Positions 33,367 to 34,801 of a DNA stretch of 34,801 nucleotides are shown here, piece by piece. A program made the position numbers and the translations under genes. Every line of letters begins with the position of its first letter. The first letter of the stretch is position 1. Below the pieces are notes generated by a model. The model did not search any database. It was not told the origin of the DNA and was given only the letters and a program-made list of their open reading frames with translations. Source of the stretch: an uncultured Lachnospiraceae bacterium (GTDB taxonomy: Bacteria > Bacillota > Clostridia > Lachnospirales > Lachnospiraceae); assembly GCA_902772635.1 (NCBI GenBank), contig CACYBK010000063.1:1-34801 (forward strand), written 5' to 3'.

Positions 33367-34679
33367 CAGCCCTTCATTTTCTTTTTCAGCTTTCCCGAAT
33401 TGAAAAGCCCGTATCTCTGCTCATTCTGGAGAGTAATATTAAAGCCCGATGTATAATGCGCTGCATTGGTCGCCTTGTGGACCGGCTTCATCGAGCTATA
33501 CAAAATCCCAAACAAAATAAGGTCGACTACCACCGCAACTATCAGCATCCCCGCGATCTTTTCAATATCGAAATTCCCGCCGTTTATCAGGATAAAGATC
33601 AAAACTATAGCCGCAAATACCGGAAGAAGTATCGAAAGCATCTTCGGAGCGCTGATCGGAAGGTCGCCTATCATCTTTCCCGTCTGCCCGTTCATCGCGA
33701 ACTTATAGCTCTTGTCCTTCCACCTCGTGGTCAGCATCCAGACGGGAAGCATGGCATATGTGGTCTTCTCGCCCGAGTATTGATAATTCTCCTTTGACTG
33801 CTCTACGCCGTCATGATGCATCCCTCTTTTGATATGCTCGGTCACTTCAGTATGGATGCCGGACTCAATACGCTGCTTTGCTCTTTGATGGGATTCCTCC
33901 TCGCCAACATCATAGCGCTCTGCCAGAAAGCCCGGAAGATAGACCATTGAAAAGTCCTTGAGCTCGTTCAGGTTATAGGGCTCGATCGAATCCATGAGGC
34001 TGTCATCCATCCGCTTTGACGCGTCCGCAGGAACCTTTTCAAAGGTCTCATTCCCCTGTATCTCCACCTGATAGCGATCGGAAATATAGGTATGCCCTTC
34101 GTCATCAGTAGCCTCATCATAGGCCACATAGTCCCCGTTCATCGAAACCTCACCTGAGAACATCCAGAAGGGAACATAGACACCCTGGATCTCCTCAACG
34201 TGATTGTCGGACTTGAAGGACTTCGGGAGCAGATATCTTTTCCTATAATAATTGAGATAACTCTCCTGAACCTCCTGCTTTGTATGCGAGAAAGGAATAA
34301 TGAAATCCGGCTTGATGGAGCCCGAAAACTGCGCGGGCGCTATCGTATGATTTCCGCAATAGGGGCATATCATGACCGCCGTGGTCTGGTCCGCCATGAG
34401 TTCGGCTCCGCAGGCTGAGCAGGAATAAGATCTCATCTCGTTTGGATCAAACGAAACATCTCCCCTGGCTCCATTTCCGCCTTCACGCGCAGCCGCATCC
34501 TTCGCGCTGTTGACGGCGGAGTTCTTTGCCCAGTAGGCCTCCACCTCCTCGGGCGTAAAGGTTGAATCGCAAAAGTCACATTTCAGTTTCCCGAGAGCCG
34601 GATCAAAGCTCATAGTCCCGCCGCACTTGGGACAGCCGGACGCATAAGTCTTTCCGGGATCGCGGTATTCATTATCCAT
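33366..34679 (-). CDS. Membrane protein with two N-terminal zinc ribbons
   Basis: The 437-residue protein begins with two zinc-ribbon modules: Cys16/Cys19 and Cys34/Cys37 (GCPKCGG, KCDFCDS), then Cys87/Cys90 and Cys105/Cys108 (YSCSACG, ICPYCG). A long domain follows with a PVWMLTTRWKDKSYKFAMNG segment near 312-331, then two TM helices (about 347-366 and 376-396) and a basic tail. The cysteine modules face the cytoplasm if the termini do. Proteins of this layout are often mislabelled as RNA polymerase or replication zinc-ribbon factors; it resembles YdjG of the Bacillus phage-shock-like cluster in general plan only. AAAGGAGG sits 8 nt before the ATG. Function unknown. Confidence 0.85.
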   Translation of the reverse strand: MDNEYRDPGKTYASGCPKCGGTMSFDPALGKLKCDFCDSTFTPEEVEAYWAKNSAVNSAKDAAAREGGNGARGDVSFDPNEMRSYSCSACGAELMADQTTAVMICPYCGNHTIAPAQFSGSIKPDFIIPFSHTKQEVQESYLNYYRKRYLLPKSFKSDNHVEEIQGVYVPFWMFSGEVSMNGDYVAYDEATDDEGHTYISDRYQVEIQGNETFEKVPADASKRMDDSLMDSIEPYNLNELKDFSMVYLPGFLAERYDVGEEESHQRAKQRIESGIHTEVTEHIKRGMHHDGVEQSKENYQYSGEKTTYAMLPVWMLTTRWKDKSYKFAMNGQTGKMIGDLPISAPKMLSILLPVFAAIVLIFILINGGNFDIEKIAGMLIVAVVVDLILFGILYSSMKPVHKATNAAHYTSGFNITLQNEQRYGLFNSGKLKKKMKG

Positions 34680-34714
34680 AGGGTAAGCCTCCTTTCATAA
34701 TGCTTTTAGGATAA

Positions 34715-34801
34715 TTAGTGTATGCTCAACAAGCCGCCCATTGAAATCAGCATGCGAGTATTGAGTTTTCCGGCAGTTTTTTCTGCCACCTGTACCTTGA
34801 A
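34715..34801 (-). CDS. C-terminal tail of an unidentified gene
   Basis: A minus-strand frame open from the right edge reads 28 residues, ending KLNTRMLISMGGLLSIH, then TAA at 34715-34717. It stops 35 bp before the zinc-ribbon gene, the normal spacing of this window, and would be the upstream member of the same transcript. Too short to identify; a plus-strand frame also stays open here, so coding is likely rather than certain. Confidence 0.45.
   Translation of the reverse strand, partial: FKVQVAEKTAGKLNTRMLISMGGLLSIH

Noticed and set aside
34771..34790. GGCAG-T6-CTGCC hairpin as a terminator
   Set aside because: The T run is in the loop, not after the stem, and it lies within the probable coding tail.
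34722..34801. Plus-strand ORF at the right edge
   Set aside because: It has a weak ribosome site and no promoter; the minus-strand frame ends at a position that fits the operon spacing better, though neither is proven.
1..34801. Insertion sequences, prophage, integrase or attachment sites
   Set aside because: No transposase, integrase or phage gene and no long direct repeats were seen; genes are intact and tightly packed, and both tRNA genes lack a neighbouring integrase.

Overview
The window is a gene-dense stretch of chromosome from a low-to-mid GC Firmicute, most likely a Clostridia of the Lachnospiraceae type. The supporting signs are strong AAGGAGG-type ribosome binding sites, sigma-A promoters, RNase Y, a GerMN lipoprotein, an acetyl-CoA-type MetA, a YknXYZ/MacAB-like exporter and tRNA genes without encoded CCA. 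The genus is an inference. I see no insertion sequence, prophage, CRISPR array or rRNA. Nearly all genes lie on the minus strand; only argG, the HD-GYP gene, tRNA-Val and a candidate small RNA read on plus.

Layout. 1-371 is the start of a cut-off, unrecognised sensor-like gene. 477-614 holds a plus-strand promoter, a roughly 100-nt candidate small RNA with two copies of a C-rich 12-mer, and a terminator. Then come a flavin-reductase-like gene and ilvE. 2369-8553 is a tight five-gene run read as comEA, response regulator, histidine kinase, GerMN lipoprotein, comEC: the two core DNA-uptake genes bracket a two-component system and a lipoprotein. 8643-13618 is the arginine operon argC-GNAT-argJ-argB-argD, divergent from argG (13757-14980).

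15002-20000 is a run led by tRNA-Arg(CCG), with only 20 nt between the tRNA and the first start codon: an SH3/coiled-coil exported protein, an RluF-like pseudouridine synthase, metA, and an atypical NAD-type DNA ligase. 20022-26437 is a seven-gene run in which a NYN/PIN-like protein and a three-part exporter (HlyD-like, ATPase, MacB-like permease) are joined to aroE, aroD and aroK by overlapping or nearly touching ORFs.

26504-28694 holds a NUDIX ADP-ribose pyrophosphatase and rny (RNase Y), whose ribosome binding site sits in a hairpin. tRNA-Val(GAC), with a mismatch in its acceptor stem, follows on plus. The right end carries a HerA-like (DUF853) ATPase, an M32 carboxypeptidase, an HD-GYP c-di-GMP phosphodiesterase on plus, a membrane protein with two zinc ribbons, and the tail of another minus-strand gene.

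Taken together this is mostly core metabolism (arginine, branched-chain, methionine and aromatic amino acids) mixed with envelope, competence and RNA-decay genes. The least explained items are the C-rich small RNA, the competence/two-component/GerMN operon, the tRNA-led operon, the divergent ligase, and the NYN-exporter-shikimate operon.
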